Shown: positions 18,794 through 29,860, counted from the first letter of the stretch. The stretch: 64,000 bases of DNA from Anomaloglossus baeobatrachus (GCF_048569485.1 NW_027442073.1:62001-126000); one strand, 5' to 3'. Numbers and translations: made by a program. The notes: generated by a model not told the origin, from the letters alone.

Positions 18794-20833
18794 CAAAATT
18801 TTGTGTTTGTAAATATGACGGTGCGGATTCCTTTAGCAGACATACACACATACATATGTGACGCCCTGACACTGCAGGTAGTCACACATAGGCCCCCGCA
18901 TAACAACTTCCCTCACCTAAGTCACACAAAGCCAACCAGAAAACCCTAGTCACCTCCCCCAGGGAAAGACAGGCACACCAGTGGGCAGGACCAGACGGAA
19001 GGAAACGCCCACCTAAGGGTCTGGAGACCCCGGGGCAGGAAAAAGGAGTCAGTTGTTTTTAAGGAGAGTTGTGGAGTGAGGAGTAAGGAGTGGAGTCCAG
19101 GCCTCTGCTTTAGACCTGAGGCTGAACTGACAGGTTAGTTAACCCCGCTTAACTAACTTAAGACAACAAATGGGCTGCAATGCTGAGAACCTGCTTACCT
19201 ACGTAACTGATGAGGGAGGATGTCGCACATCCATGGGAAGATGTTCAAGCTCTCCTGCAGTTCTTGGTGGTCCGTACAGTCCGACCACTTCGAATTCTGA
19301 AAGGCACTCTTACCCTTTCTACCCTGGAACGAAGCTTACGCAAATAAACATGCTTGACCCTGGAATTGTTGACTCCGGTCTTCCTTTCATACCCCACACC
19401 TCCATTCCCATTTCTTATTTAAAAGTAATTACACAGACACAAATTTATCTTTGGATAATTTTGGCCATAGCAGCCATTTTATTAACAAGAATACATAACC
19501 AATAAAATTTGCAATGTGGTAAGGTCCTTGAAGCTACCAAAACCCTGGTGATTCCCATAACCGAGCAATAAAAAACCTCAACTTGCTCCCAGCCGTTACC
19601 CACACTGACTCAGTAGCACCAAATGGTTAGGGTTAATCCTCCGTCAACCCCAACCACACCCCCAGGGGCCCCGACATACCCCGTCGGGGTTCCCCCCCAA
19701 AATCACTAGGGGACCATCAATTCTGCCAATGAGGGGATCCATACCCGGATGAATCCCCGAACCAATTTTAAACCAACTTCAAGGACCCACCAATAAACAA
19801 CACCACAACGAAGGCACCTTGAAACCCTTCAAGTGCCTGAGACCCCCCGCAAGCAAAGGGCCCTCTCAATACCTCCCTGCAAGCCAAGAGCCCATAAGTC
19901 AGTTCCCACCGCATTAAGGTGTACCCCGTCAGCCAACCAAAATTCCTCTTCCGTCCTTTCCAACTCAACATGCCGTATTGCTATACCCCCGTTCCGACTA
20001 ACAAACTTCGAGATCGCCCTATTAACCTTCGCCCGCGCCTTGTTCAACCTGTCAACTGACCGCGCTTTCTGCCAACTCTTTCTCGCTACTATCTCCGACC
20101 AGACTATCGTTAGACCTGGAAACGACACCCATAACCGTAACAAATCATGTTTGATGTCCGTTATCAAGATTCGAAAAGGACGCCCACCCAAATCATTCCC
20201 CCCGGCATGCAACACTAAGATGTCAGGAGGTCTGTCCAACCGGGCGTATCTATGCACCTCCTGCAACACCCTGTTCCACCCTAACCCCCGAACACCGAGC
20301 CATCGCACGAGAGCCAGGTCCTTCTCAAAACCTAGCTGTCTCCCGTTCCATCTCGCGTCCGCTCGTCGGGCTCCCCAATACACATAAGAGTGGCCAAGGA
20401 TCCAGACCAGGGAAGGAAGGGGGGGTGCTTCTGCAATACAAAATGTACAGACGACACCATTTTATTGCCTCACCAAACCAAATTGACAAAAAACACACAC
20501 TCTCACCCCCCCCATTGCTACCCTAATACCCCCCCCTTTTCCCCTCAATTGCCAACAACCACCTGGGGACGTACATACGACTTAAAGCGCTGCGACTTCC
20601 ACCTACCAATCTGCTTAACTGTCTCCTCCGGTAGGCCGCATATAGAGGCCTCCTTCGCTGCCCCAATCCGAAAGACTTCGGATCTAACCCCAACGACTTC
20701 AAACATGCCCTAAAAACACTCACAAATTGGTATCTCGATAAAAAGGACCCATCCTCGTGACATAATAAGGGGCCATCCACCTTCGGACGGATCTGTTGAA
20801 AATTCCCGAGACACTTGAACGGGCACATATCAG
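18794..20833. repeat. palindrome 1, right arm
   Basis: Inverted partner of 15,767-17,791. It ends at 20,833 (CACATATCAG), where the next base begins a direct copy of hAT transposase sequence. A few substitutions and one small length difference separate the arms. Confidence 0.9.
18857..20833 (-). mobile_element. Ngaro/DIRS-type retrotransposon fossil, 3' half, copy 2
   Basis: Minus-strand twin of the 15,540-17,728 fossil. The terminal TGTGACGCCCTG begins at 18,857. The SGNH hydrolase part lies at about 19,829-20,400 (DILVLHAGGNDLGGRPFRIL and EEFWLADGVHLNAVG are readable) and the recombinase C-terminal part at about 20,520-20,820. Slightly shorter at its 5' side than copy 1, lacking the arginine box I region. 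Broken, like copy 1. Confidence 0.8.
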
Positions 20834-21276
20834 CAATGCGTGGGGACATCACACACCAGTCTGTGAGCCGGAAGATGCAAATGACGCTGAAAGCCGGCAA
20901 GGCCGGCTGAAGCAGTAGGTGACTTTCGAAAATGTGCAGACAGGCGGCGAACTTTTACCAGCAGATCAGACAGCTCTGGGTATGAGTTTAGAAACCGCTG
21001 AACCACGAGGTTGAGCACATGGGCCACGCATGGAACATGTGTCAGCTGGCCTCGCCTCAAAGCCGCCACCAGGTTCCGGCCATTGTCACACACAACCTTT
21101 CCTGGCTTTAGGTTCAGAGGTGTGAGCCAGTGATCTGCATGCTGTTTTAGAGCTGTCCACACCTCTTCTGCATTGTGGGGTTTGTCACCTATGCAGATTA
21201 GCTGCAGCACAGCCTGTTGCCGCTTCGCCGAGGCAGTGCTGCAGTGCTTCCAGCTTGGGACTGGTGTGGAGGGTAA
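20834..21276 (-). pseudogene. hAT transposase fragment (family 1), duplicate
   Basis: Direct, essentially identical copy of 14,900-15,342, covering the catalytic-core region (VVCDNGRNLVAALRRGQL to about FRKSPTASAGLAG). It starts exactly where palindrome 1 ends and stops at GGTAAAGT, where the 234-bp array begins mid-unit. Palindrome 1 is therefore flanked by direct repeats of one hAT segment. Confidence 0.9.
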
Positions 21277-21811
21277 AGTACTGATGGGGTGGGTGTCTGT
21301 GTGGCCCAATTTTTGGAAAAAAGGGAGACTCCGCTTGGAGTAACCCTTGCTTGCTGTGTTTTTAAAAGAAGCCAAGATGAACAGAGCTGGGATCAGGAAA
21401 GACTTTGCTACCTACCCCGGTGTCATCCTGGGGACGGTTAATTATGGCGTATTTTTGAATTTGCTTGATGCAAATCAAAACATCCTGTTTGCAACTAGGG
21501 CCCAAGTGCTGCCACTGATGGGGTGGGTGTCTGTGTGGCCCAATTTTTGGAAAAAAGGGAGACTCCGCTTGGAGTAACCCTTGCTTGCTGTGTTTTTAAA
21601 ATAAGCCAAGATGAACAGAGCTGGGATCAGGAAAGACTTTGCTACCTACCCCGGTGTCATCCTGGGGACGGTTAAGAATAGCGTATTTTTGAATGTGCTT
21701 GATGCAAATGTAGCTGTGAAGTGTACAACTGGGGCACAACTGCTGCCACTGAAGGGGTGGGTGTGTGTGGGGCCCAATTTTTGGAAAAAAGGGAGACTCC
21801 TCTTGGAGTCA
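21277..21811. repeat. 234-bp tandem array, short block
   Basis: About 2.3 units: a partial unit, one unit containing GCAAATCAAAACATCCTG (type Q), then one containing GCAAATGTAGCTGTGAAG (type V). Units share CCCAATTTTTGGAAAAAAGG and CCCCGGTGTCATCCTGGGG. Followed by the hAT terminal module. Confidence 0.9.
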
Positions 21812-22140
21812 CCTTGCGGTGTTTTACATGATTTTAGAATGGCGTGCCATGCCTATATCTGTGTGTCCTCCTCTTTTTCCTTGTCCAGCTGTTTTGTTTT
21901 CGCATGAGTATATGTCCTTGTCACTTTCCCATGTGTTTGTGTTGTGTTGTGAGTTGTTTGTCACCTTTTGGACACCTTTGAGGGTGTTTTCTAGGTGTTT
22001 TACTGTGTTTGTGATTGCCTGCCATTGTTTCCTATTGGCTCGAGTTCGGTTCGTCGAACGTTCGACGAGCCGAACTCGAACGGGAGCTCCGTTCGGCGAA
22101 CCGACCTCGAGCCGAACCTGGACCGGTTCGCTCATCTCTA
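21812..22140 (+). mobile_element. hAT terminus (family 2), upstream copy
   Basis: A 330-bp module starting CACCTTGCGGTGTTTTACATG and ending in a subterminal zone of TTCG/CGAA inverted repeats (GTTCGTCGAACGTTCGACGA) and the terminus TCGCTCATCTCTA at 22,140 (complement TAGAGATGAGCGA). Identical to 25,223-25,556 apart from single substitutions. Confidence 0.7.
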
Positions 22141-22148
22141 CTCCTGGA

Positions 22149-25100
22149 CATACCTACCCCGGTGTCATCCTGGGGACGGTTAAGAATAGCGTATTTTTGA
22201 ATGTGCTTGATGCAAATGTAGCTGTGAAGTGTACAACTGGGGCACAACTGCTGCCACTGAAGGGGTGGGTGTGTGTGGGGCCCAATTTTTGGAAAAAAGG
22301 GAGACTCCGCTTGGAGTAACCCTTGCTTGCTGTGTTTTTAAAAGAAGCCAAGATGAACAGAGCTGGGATCAGGAAAGACTTTGCTACCTACCCCGGTGTC
22401 ATCCTGGGGACGGTTAATTATGGCGTATTTTTGAATGTGCTTGATGCAAATCAAAACATCCTGTTTGCAACTAGGGCCCAAGTGCTGCCACTGATGGGGT
22501 GGGTGTCTGTGTGGCCCAATTTTTGGAAAAAAGGGAGACTCCGCTTGGAGTAACCCTTGCTTGCTGTGTTTTTAAAAGAAGCCAAGATGAACAGAGCTGG
22601 GATCAGGAAAGACTTTGCTACCTACCCCGGTGTCATCCTGGGGACGGTTAAGAATAGCGTATTTTTGAATGTGCTTGATGCAAATGTAGCTGTGAAGTGT
22701 ACAACTGGGGCACAACTGCTGCCACTGAAGGGGTGGGTGTGTGTGGGGCCCAATTTTTGGAAAAAAGGGAGACTCCGCTTGGAGTAACCCTTGCTTGCTG
22801 TGTTTTTAAAAGAAGCCAAGATGAACAGAGCTGGGATCAGGAAAGACTTTGCTACCTACCCCGGTGTCATCCTGGGGACGGTTAATTATGGCGTATTTTT
22901 GAATGTGCTTGATGCAAATCAAAACATCCTGTTTGCAACTAGGGCCCAAGTGCTGCCACTGATGGGGTGGGTGTCTGTGTGGCCCAATTTTTGGAAAAAA
23001 GGGAGACTCCGCTTGGAGTAACCCTTGCTTGCTGTGTTTTTAAAAGAAGCCAAGATGAACAGAGCTGGGATCAGGAAAGACTTTGCTACCTACCCCGGTG
23101 TCATCCTGGGGACGGTTAATTATGGCGTATTTTTGAATGTGCTTGATGCAAATCAAAACATCCTGTTTGCAACTAGGGCCCAAGTGCTGCCACTGATGGG
23201 GTGGGTGTCTGTGTGGCCCAATTTTTGGAAAAAAGGGAGACTCCGCTTGGAGTAACCCTTGCTTGCTGTGTTTTTAAAAGAAGCCAAGATGAACAGAGCT
23301 GGGATCAGGAAAGACTTTGCTACCTACCCCGGTGTCATCCTGGGGACGGTTAAGAATAGCGTATTTTTGAATGTGCTTGATGCAAATGTAGCTGTGAAGT
23401 GTACAACTGGGGCACAACTGCTGCCACTGAAGGGGTGGGTGTGTGTGGGGCCCAATTTTTGGAAAAAAGGGAGACTCCGCTTGGAGTAACCCTTGCTTGC
23501 TGTGTTTTTAAAAGAAGCCAAGATGAACAGAGCTGGGATCAGGAAAGACTTTGCTACCTACCCCGGTGTCATCCTGAAGACGGTTAATTATGGCGTATTT
23601 TTGAATGTGCTTGATGCAAATCAAAACATCCTGTTTGCAACTAGGGCCCAAGTGCTGCCACTGATGGGGTGGGTGTCTGTGTGGCCCAATTTTTGGAAAA
23701 AAGGGAGACTCCGCTTGGAGTAACCCTTGCTTGCTGTGTTTTTAAAAGAAGCCAAGATGAACAGAGCTGGGATCAGGAAAGACTTTGCTACCTACCCCGG
23801 TGTCATCCTGGGGACGGTTAATTATGGCGTATTTTTGAATGTGCTTGATGCAAATCAAAACATCCTGTTTGCAACTAGGGCCCAAGTGCTGCCACTGATG
23901 GGGTGGGTGTCTGTGTGGCCCAATTTTTGGAAAAAAGGGAGACTCCGCTTGGAGTAACCCTTGCTTGCTGTGTTTTTAAAAGAAGCCAAGATGAACAGAG
24001 CTGGGATCAGGAAAGACTTTGCTACCTACCCCGGTGTCATCCTGGGGACGGTTAATTATGGCGAATTTTGGAATGTGCTTGATGCAAATCAAAACATCCT
24101 GTTTGCAACTAGGGCCCAAGTGCTGCCACTGATGGGGTGGGTGTCTGTGTGGCCCAATTTTTGGAAAAAAGGGAGACTCCGCTTGGAGTAACCCTTGCTT
24201 GCTGTGTTTTTAAAAGAAGCCAAGATGAACAAGTCATGGGTCAGCAAAGACTTTATCTACCTACCCCGGTGTCATCCTGGGGACGGATAAGAATGGCGTA
24301 TTTTTGAATGTGCTTGATGCAAATCAAAACATCCTGTTTGCAACTAGGGCCCAAGTGCTGCCACTGATGGGGTGGGTGTCTGTGTGGCCCAATTTTTGGA
24401 AAAAAGGGAGACTCCGCTTGGAGTAACCCTTGCTTGCTGTGTTTTTAAAAGAAGCCAAGATGAACAGAGCTGGGATCAGGAAAGACTTTGCTACCTACCC
24501 CGGTGTCATCCTGGGGACGGTTAATTATGGCGTATTTTTGAATGTGCTTGATGCAAATCAAAACATCCTGTTTGCAACTAGGGCCCAAGTGCTGCCACTG
24601 ATGGGGTGGGTGTCTGTGTGGCCCAATTTTTGGAAAAAAGGGAGACTCCGCTTGGAGTAACCCTTGCTTGCTGTGTTTTTAAAAGAAGCCAAGATGAACA
24701 GAGCTGGGATCAGGAAAGACTTTGCTACCTACCCCGGTGTCATCCTGGGGACGGTTAATTATGGCGTATTTTTGAATGTGCTTGATGCAAATCAAAACAT
24801 CCTGTTTGCAACTAGGGCCCAAGTGCTGCCACTGATGGGGTGGGTGTCTGTGTGGCCCAATTTTTGGAAAAAAGGGAGACTCCGCTTGGAGTAACCCTTG
24901 CTTGCTGTGTTTTTAAAAGAAGCCAAGATGAACAAGTCATGGTCAGCAAAAACTTTATCTACCTACCCCGGTGTCATCCTGGGGACGGATAAGAATGGCG
25001 TATTTTTGAATGTGCTTGAAGCCAAGATGAACAGAGCTGGGATCAGGAAAGACTTTGCTACCTACCCCGGTGTCATCCTGGGGACGGTTAAGAATAGCGT

Positions 25101-25222
25101 ATTTTTGAATGTGCTTGATGCAAATGTAGCTGTGAAGTGTACAACTGGGGCACAACTGCTGCCACTGAATGGGTGGGTGTGTGTGGGGCCCAATTTTTGG
25201 AAAAAAGGGAGACTCCGCTTGG
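22149..25222. repeat. 234-bp tandem array, main block (about 13 units)
   Basis: Unit boundaries recur every 234 bp (for example 22,323, 22,557, 22,791, 23,025, 23,259, 23,493, 23,727, 23,961, 24,195, 24,430, 24,664, 24,898). Left-to-right types: V, Q, V, Q, Q, V, Q, Q, Q, variant, Q, Q, variant+V. Variant units carry AACAAGTCATGG in place of AACAGAGCTGGG. Because 234 is a multiple of three, each unit shows the same 66-codon ATG-started frame (MNRAGIRKDFATYPGVILG...). I regard this as a by-product of periodicity. Mirrored at 60,895-63,734. Confidence 0.95.
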
Positions 25223-25556
25223 AGTCACCTTGCGGTGTTTTACATGATTTTAGAATGGCGTGCCATGCCTATATCTGTGTGTCCTCCTCTTTTTCCTTGT
25301 CCAGCTGTTTTGTTTTCGCATGAGTATATGTCCTTGTCACTTTCCCATGTGTTTGTGTTGTGTTGTGAGTTGTTTGTCACCTTTTGGACACCTTTGAGGG
25401 TGTTTTCTAGGTGTTTTACTGTGTTTGTGATTGCCTGCCATTGTTTCCTATTGGCTCGAGTTCGGTTCGTCGAACGTTCGACGAGCCGAACTCGAACGGG
25501 AGCTCCGTTCGGCGAACCGACCTCGAGCCGAACCGGGACCGGTTCGCTCATCTCTA
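25223..25556 (+). mobile_element. hAT terminus (family 2), downstream copy
   Basis: Same module as 21,812-22,140, ending TCGCTCATCTCTA at 25,556 and followed by CTCCTGGACATAGCATTCG. The first 12 bases of this flank (CTCCTGGACATA) also follow the upstream copy, so the two modules derive from a segmental duplication. No transposase of this family is in the window. Confidence 0.7.
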
Positions 25557-26031
25557 CTCCTGGACATAGCATTCGAATTACCAGGTCCCTGAAGGCTGAA
25601 ATGCGTAGTGGCCGGAAATCATGAACAATTACAATGGGCGTATGTGCTGTAGATCCTGCGTCAGTTGTAGCTTGGAACTTTGTCTTTTCACGGATTTGCC
25701 CGTCTCTCATGGTGTTGGGCTATTTTCGGATCAAAATGGTGTGTCCCTCCTTGGCCCGTATCATGGGTTATTTCAGGGGCAAATTTAACTCTCTTAGCAC
25801 TTTTCTCCTTAATTGTGGCCGTTGAATTGTTGGGTCAAGGTCTATCCAACCAGCATATTTGTTGTTTTTCAGACAATTTAGGGCTCGTGCATAGTAATAA
25901 TAACACAGGTTTCCAAGGGTAAAAATTTTTGAAAGATGTGATTTTTTTCATACTTTTGATCATTGGACTCAGTAAAAATATTGAAAAAATATCATCACGT
26001 ACAGTTTTTTCACAAACACTGATTCTATAGG
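25557..26031. other. unassigned region; possible 5' remains of the repeat-encoded protein
   Basis: No clear gene. Short plus-strand peptides such as VELLGQGL (about 25,820) faintly recall the N-terminal part of the protein family whose later parts follow at 26,819-30,240; I could not establish this by eye. Contains several A/T runs. The last five bases, ATAGG (26,027-26,031), are the target duplication of the next LTR. Confidence 0.35.
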
Positions 26032-26813
26032 TGTTAGGGCCAGGTGGACGGGCAGACCCAGGAGGTGGATCCACTGGGCCGAACACCTTAATGAAGGCAA
26101 GGGGTCCGGTAGCCGGAGCACTACGGGTAGCAGGACAGTCCGTGCAAAAGAGTGGAATGGAGAAGTCCCTGGGACCACGGAGTCACTGATGGTAGTCCGG
26201 GTGACGGAGCTCAGGTTCGGAGGCCGAGATGTCAGGCAGAGTCCGGAACCGATGGAGCGAGAGGACGGGTCACCACAGGGATCAGAGATGGTACGGACTG
26301 ACGGGATGGCAGATAGTCAGCGTTCGGGGTTCGGGAATCGGCAGGACCGGATGGCGAGGCAGGAGCGGCTCTAGAAGAGAGATAGGTAAGTATATCACAG
26401 AGACACAAGGAGACCTGACTCCTAGCTTAGGAAACACGAAGAACAGGCCCCGCCCACTTGGACATTAAACCCCTTTATACCCTGTACCTGTGTGTTCAAT
26501 TTCCTGTCAGTGGACGCTGGCCCTTTAAGAGAGGGTCAATGACCGCGCGCGCGCCCTAATGCGCATGCGCGAGGCCCGGGTGCCAGAAGCCAGGGCAGGG
26601 AGCGGTGTATAGGAAGCAGGGGAGCCGGCCTGGAGCAGGGCTGCCGACGGGCGCCGGGAGTGGGGACCGGGCCGCCTGGGGACCGCAGGTGGTGGAGGCT
26701 GGAGACCGTGGAGCGGGGGATGTCTGCCAGAGGAGCCGGGGAGCGAAGCAGGGAAGCCGGGGAGCGTGGCAGGTGAGCCGGGGGGCAGAGCAGGGGACCC
26801 GGAGAGCGTGACA
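26032..26813. mobile_element. solo LTR (type a), 782 bp
   Basis: Starts TGTTAGGGCC and ends GAGCGTGACA, flanked by perfect 5-bp target duplications ATAGG (26,027-26,031 and 26,814-26,818). GC-rich body. No internal retroelement sequence remains, so it is a solo LTR left by recombination. Its orientation cannot be fixed; read on the minus strand it starts TGTCACGCTCTCCGG. Mirror copy at 59,304-60,085. Confidence 0.85.
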
Positions 26814-26818
26814 ATAGG

Positions 26819-27026
26819 TTTCCAAAAGGTTAGAATTCTGAAAAGATTCCCTCCATACTTTTCTGAAGATGGTGCTCTAGTGTATTCAAGCGATGTTCCT
26901 GTGCTGATGGAAAATGTAACATTAAGTACAATGTGAGCGAGTGGAGACACGTCATTGTTTCATCCAAAAAGTCTGAAAGCTGTGCTACTGCTCAATGGCA
27001 GTAAGTATTCTTCAGTGTGTGTAGGG
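26819..27026 (+). pseudogene. repeat-encoded protein of unknown class, segment 1
   Basis: Short peptides KVRILKRFPPYFSEDGALVY and HPKSLKAVLLLNGSKY match, from memory, a protein family seen widely in animal genomes and usually left uncharacterised (pattern SLKAVLLHNGNKYPS). It is multicopy and transposon-like, but I cannot name its class. The segment lies between two LTR insertions and is decayed. Confidence 0.55.
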
Positions 27027-27030
27027 CATG

Positions 27031-27944
27031 TGTCGCGGGCAGAGGGGCCACGCACGCTACGCTCGGGTTCGGGGACTTCTGCTGCTGCTGCTGCTCGGTG
27101 GCTCGAGCGGAGGGCCAGATCCGGGGACTCGAGCAGCGCTCCTCGCCCACGAGTGAAAAGGGGGTGGTTTGTTTGGGGAGATAGTTAGTGACGTCACCCA
27201 CAGGTCGTGGTGATAATGGGCACCACCACTGCTGGTGACGGGGATCCCGGGAGCGATGGCAGGGAGCAGCTAGGATGTTGGTTCCCCCTCCGTGGGTAGG
27301 GGTTGGTGATCCCGGGGCCCGGTGGCGGTACGGGGAGGCTGGATGGCTGGGGTGTACGTACCGAGGGAGCCCGTTTGCCCGCAGGCGCTGGCCCTTGGAT
27401 CTCTAGCCTATGGCGGTGGCTTTTTATCCTCACGGTGTGGACGGTTGCCTTCTGTCGGGTCTTGGGTGTTAGGGAACCCCTGGGATTCCGGTCACTCTCG
27501 GATTTGACCATTGTCGGCGGCTCCTAGCCTGGTCAGGGTCCAATGGCCCTGCCTTTGTGCTTGGTACAGATCCGCTCACCGGTTCAGTTCCCTTCGGGTC
27601 ACCGCCCGTCCCCGGTCCTACGGTTCAGCTGACTTGTACCACCTCCTGCAGACGGCCACCACCGTCTGCCGACCTTGCTGACAGTGCCTGGGCTCCTACC
27701 CAGACACTAACAGTTTCTGTCCTCTCACTTTCCACTACAAAACTAAACTAACTGCTTTTTCCCGCCTCCAGGCCTGTGAACTCCTCGGTGGGTGGGGCCA
27801 ACCGCCTGGCTCCGCCCCACCTGGTGTGGACATCAGACCCTGGAGGAGGCAACAAGGATTTTGTGTGACTGATGTAGACTATCCAGGGGAGGGGGTGTGT
27901 GTGATTTTGTGTTTGTGACTACCTGGCTAGTCCAGGGCGTCACA
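27031..27944 (-). mobile_element. solo LTR (type b), 914 bp
   Basis: On the plus strand starts TGTCGCGGGCAGAGG and ends CAGGGCGTCACA, flanked by 4-bp CATG (27,027-27,030 and 27,945-27,948). Read on the minus strand it starts TGTGACGCCCTGG, like the LTR at 29,068 on the plus strand, so these are two members of one family in opposite orientation. Contains a GCT/CAG run (about 27,077-27,091). Mirror at 58,173-59,086. Confidence 0.85.
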
Positions 27945-27948
27945 CATG

Positions 27949-28089
27949 CTATGCACTTGGAAGAAAGCTGTGAGAATTTAGACTTTATTCTCAAGAAACT
28001 TAACTACAAGGAGCATGGATGGTCAATATGTGGTGGTCTAAAAATGTTCTCATTGCTTCTTGGGCAGCAAGGAGGATATATTAAATACC
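27949..28089 (+). pseudogene. repeat-encoded protein of unknown class, segment 2
   Basis: Open for 47 codons. Readable parts: ENLDFILKKLNYKEHGWSIC and LLLGQQGGYIKYPC. In the recalled family this is the part with a W-x-I/V-C/I-G-D-x-K and L-x-G-L-Q-G-G-x-T-K-x-x-C pattern. It ends exactly at the next LTR target site. Confidence 0.6.
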
Positions 28090-28094
28090 CATGC

Positions 28095-28801
28095 TGTTCT
28101 GCCTCATGGCAGCCTGCTAATAGTCATTCATTAAAATTTCTGTTACAACCCCTAGAGGTCATTGTTATTCTTTTGAATTGCTGAGTTTCCCTTTAAGCTA
28201 AATGTATTCTGGGTAAGGAATGCCTCCCTGAGCTGAGAAGAAGCCTGCAGCCATTTTCTCTTTGGATTTGTCAGGAAAGGACATGCCGACTTACCTCTCT
28301 GTACATTCACCCCTGCCTAGTGTAATCCGGTGAGCAAAGCAAATTACATGTGTTAGTGATAGAATCCTAGATGGAAGAGTGTAGTAAATGCATTGTACAT
28401 TGTACTTCTACACCTTTAGTGTCATCCCTGTCTTGTTTGTCTAGATAAGATTTCTATGTATTGCAGATGCAGTGACCTTTCACCTACATTCTCGTAAGAA
28501 CTGCATCTCATGTACTGTTATGCTATGTTAACTCTGTATTAACACTGTACTGACTGTAATCATTTTCTTGTTATAGTTTTTACCCGTATAAAACAGTATC
28601 TTGGATATACCGTATTCTGTCTTCAACTGCATCTTGGATATTCCTATATTCACTGTATATTCCATGTATACTGCAATCAAGTTCACGTTACCAGCTAATA
28701 AATCAAGGCTATTGAACTCCACAGTCTGTTTATTTGAAATGTGAACTAGGGTTTAGCTGTATGCTAGAGATTCACAGCATTACGTAAAAGAAGGCAGAAC
28801 A
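28095..28801 (+). mobile_element. solo LTR (type c), 707 bp
   Basis: Perfect 9-bp terminal inverted repeats TGTTCTGCC / GGCAGAACA and perfect 5-bp target duplications CATGC (28,090-28,094 and 28,802-28,806). A TATA-like GTATAAAAC at about 28,585 and AATAAA at about 28,696 are consistent with plus-strand orientation. Mirror at 57,316-58,022. Confidence 0.88.
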
Positions 28802-28806
28802 CATGC

Positions 28807-29067
28807 TTTTTGTGTGAATTGGAAAGCCAGGTTAGGACTCTTCACTGGAGCAAAAAAAATTGGCCAACAAGAACATCTTTGTAACCGGGACTCAAGAACA
28901 TTGTTGCATAAAGCTTAGTTGATCCCACCTAAAGTTCTCTTGCCACCACTCCACTGTAAGCTTGGACTGATGAAGCTGTTTGTGAAAGCGCTACTGAAAG
29001 AAGGAGAGATGTTTAAGTACCTGTGTACCAAGTTTCAGGGACTGTCAGAATCAAGTCTGAAGGAAGG
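28807..29067 (+). pseudogene. repeat-encoded protein of unknown class, segment 3
   Basis: Carries KVLLPPLHCKLGLMKLFVKA and KEGEMFKYLCTKFQGLSESS, matching the recalled K-I-L-L-P-P-L-H-I-K-L-G-L block. The order relative to segments 1, 2 and 4 is the family's order. Decayed, and interrupted by the next LTR. Confidence 0.65.
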
Positions 29068-29860
29068 TGTGATGCCCTGGCAAAACCAGGTAGTTACAGA
29101 TAGGCCCCCGCACAACACCTTTCCTCACTTAGGAAACACACAGCCGACCTGAAACCCTAGTCACCTAGGACCCTGAAGCCAGGACCGAAAACAGCGGCCT
29201 AGCTAATTAAATGATTGAGGGCAGGATTATAGGTCCTATCCCACCTAAAGTCCCTCAAAGAAGACAACAGCCCACTGATAGGGATAAGGCCACCGCCAGG
29301 GCCCTTAGATCCCACGGGCCAGCGCCTGCGGGCACGGCTCCTTAGGCCATATCCAGCCGGGAGCGGACTCCTGAGTTCCAGACCAGGCAGTCCACCATAC
29401 ACAAAAACAAGTGCAGAGTAAAGGACAGCGACCACCAGCCTGGGTGGGGGACCTGAATGCAACCGGCCGGGGCGGCAGGCCACCAGCACCTTTGGTTTAC
29501 CGAAAGACTCGTGTGATTCATTTACTGTGAGTAACCAAACATCCCCCTGCTTGCTCAGGCGCGCCGGCCCTTGCCATCACCATACCCTGCACAAAGACAC
29601 TGGGCCCCGGGGCAATCATCCCTACACACGGAGGGGTTAACATCCAGCTGCCACTACATCTCTCCCGGGTATCCCATAACGGCAGCGGTGGTGTCCCACC
29701 TCACCACACACCGTTGGTGGCGTCACAAACTTAATACGGCCTAGCCCATACATCTACATTCCTCCTTTTATTCGACATGTCCGCGAGACCCCCGGGTCGA
29801 GCCACTCTCTTAGAAGGTCTGGATCCGACCAACGGCGGCTGCTGGCACAGGGGCAGCACA
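29068..29860 (+). mobile_element. solo LTR (type b), about 793 bp
   Basis: Starts TGTGATGCCCTGG, shares TAGGCCCCCGCA and CCCTAGTCACC with the Ngaro-flanking sequence at 18,857 on, and GGGCCAGCGCCTGCGGGCA with the 27,031-27,944 LTR. Probable end GGGCAGCACA at 29,860. The flanks (GAAGG left, AAAGC right) are not an exact duplication, so the right edge is approximate. Mirror at 56,257-57,049. Confidence 0.7.

Noticed and set aside
21277-25222. CRISPR-like array of direct repeats
   Set aside because: Unit length is 234 bp with no short repeat/spacer alternation, and the setting is eukaryotic.
22323-25323. A series of identical 66-76-codon proteins in tandem, looking like a repeat-protein gene family
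   Set aside because: The unit is 234 bp, a multiple of three, so one chance frame repeats in every unit. Each ends in a stop, unit types change the sequence without codon bias, and the array lies in a transposon terminus.
26525-26950. Pro/Ser/Arg-rich reading frames in the GC-rich LTR
   Set aside because: They lie within a solo LTR bounded by exact target duplications, and the composition explains the open frames.
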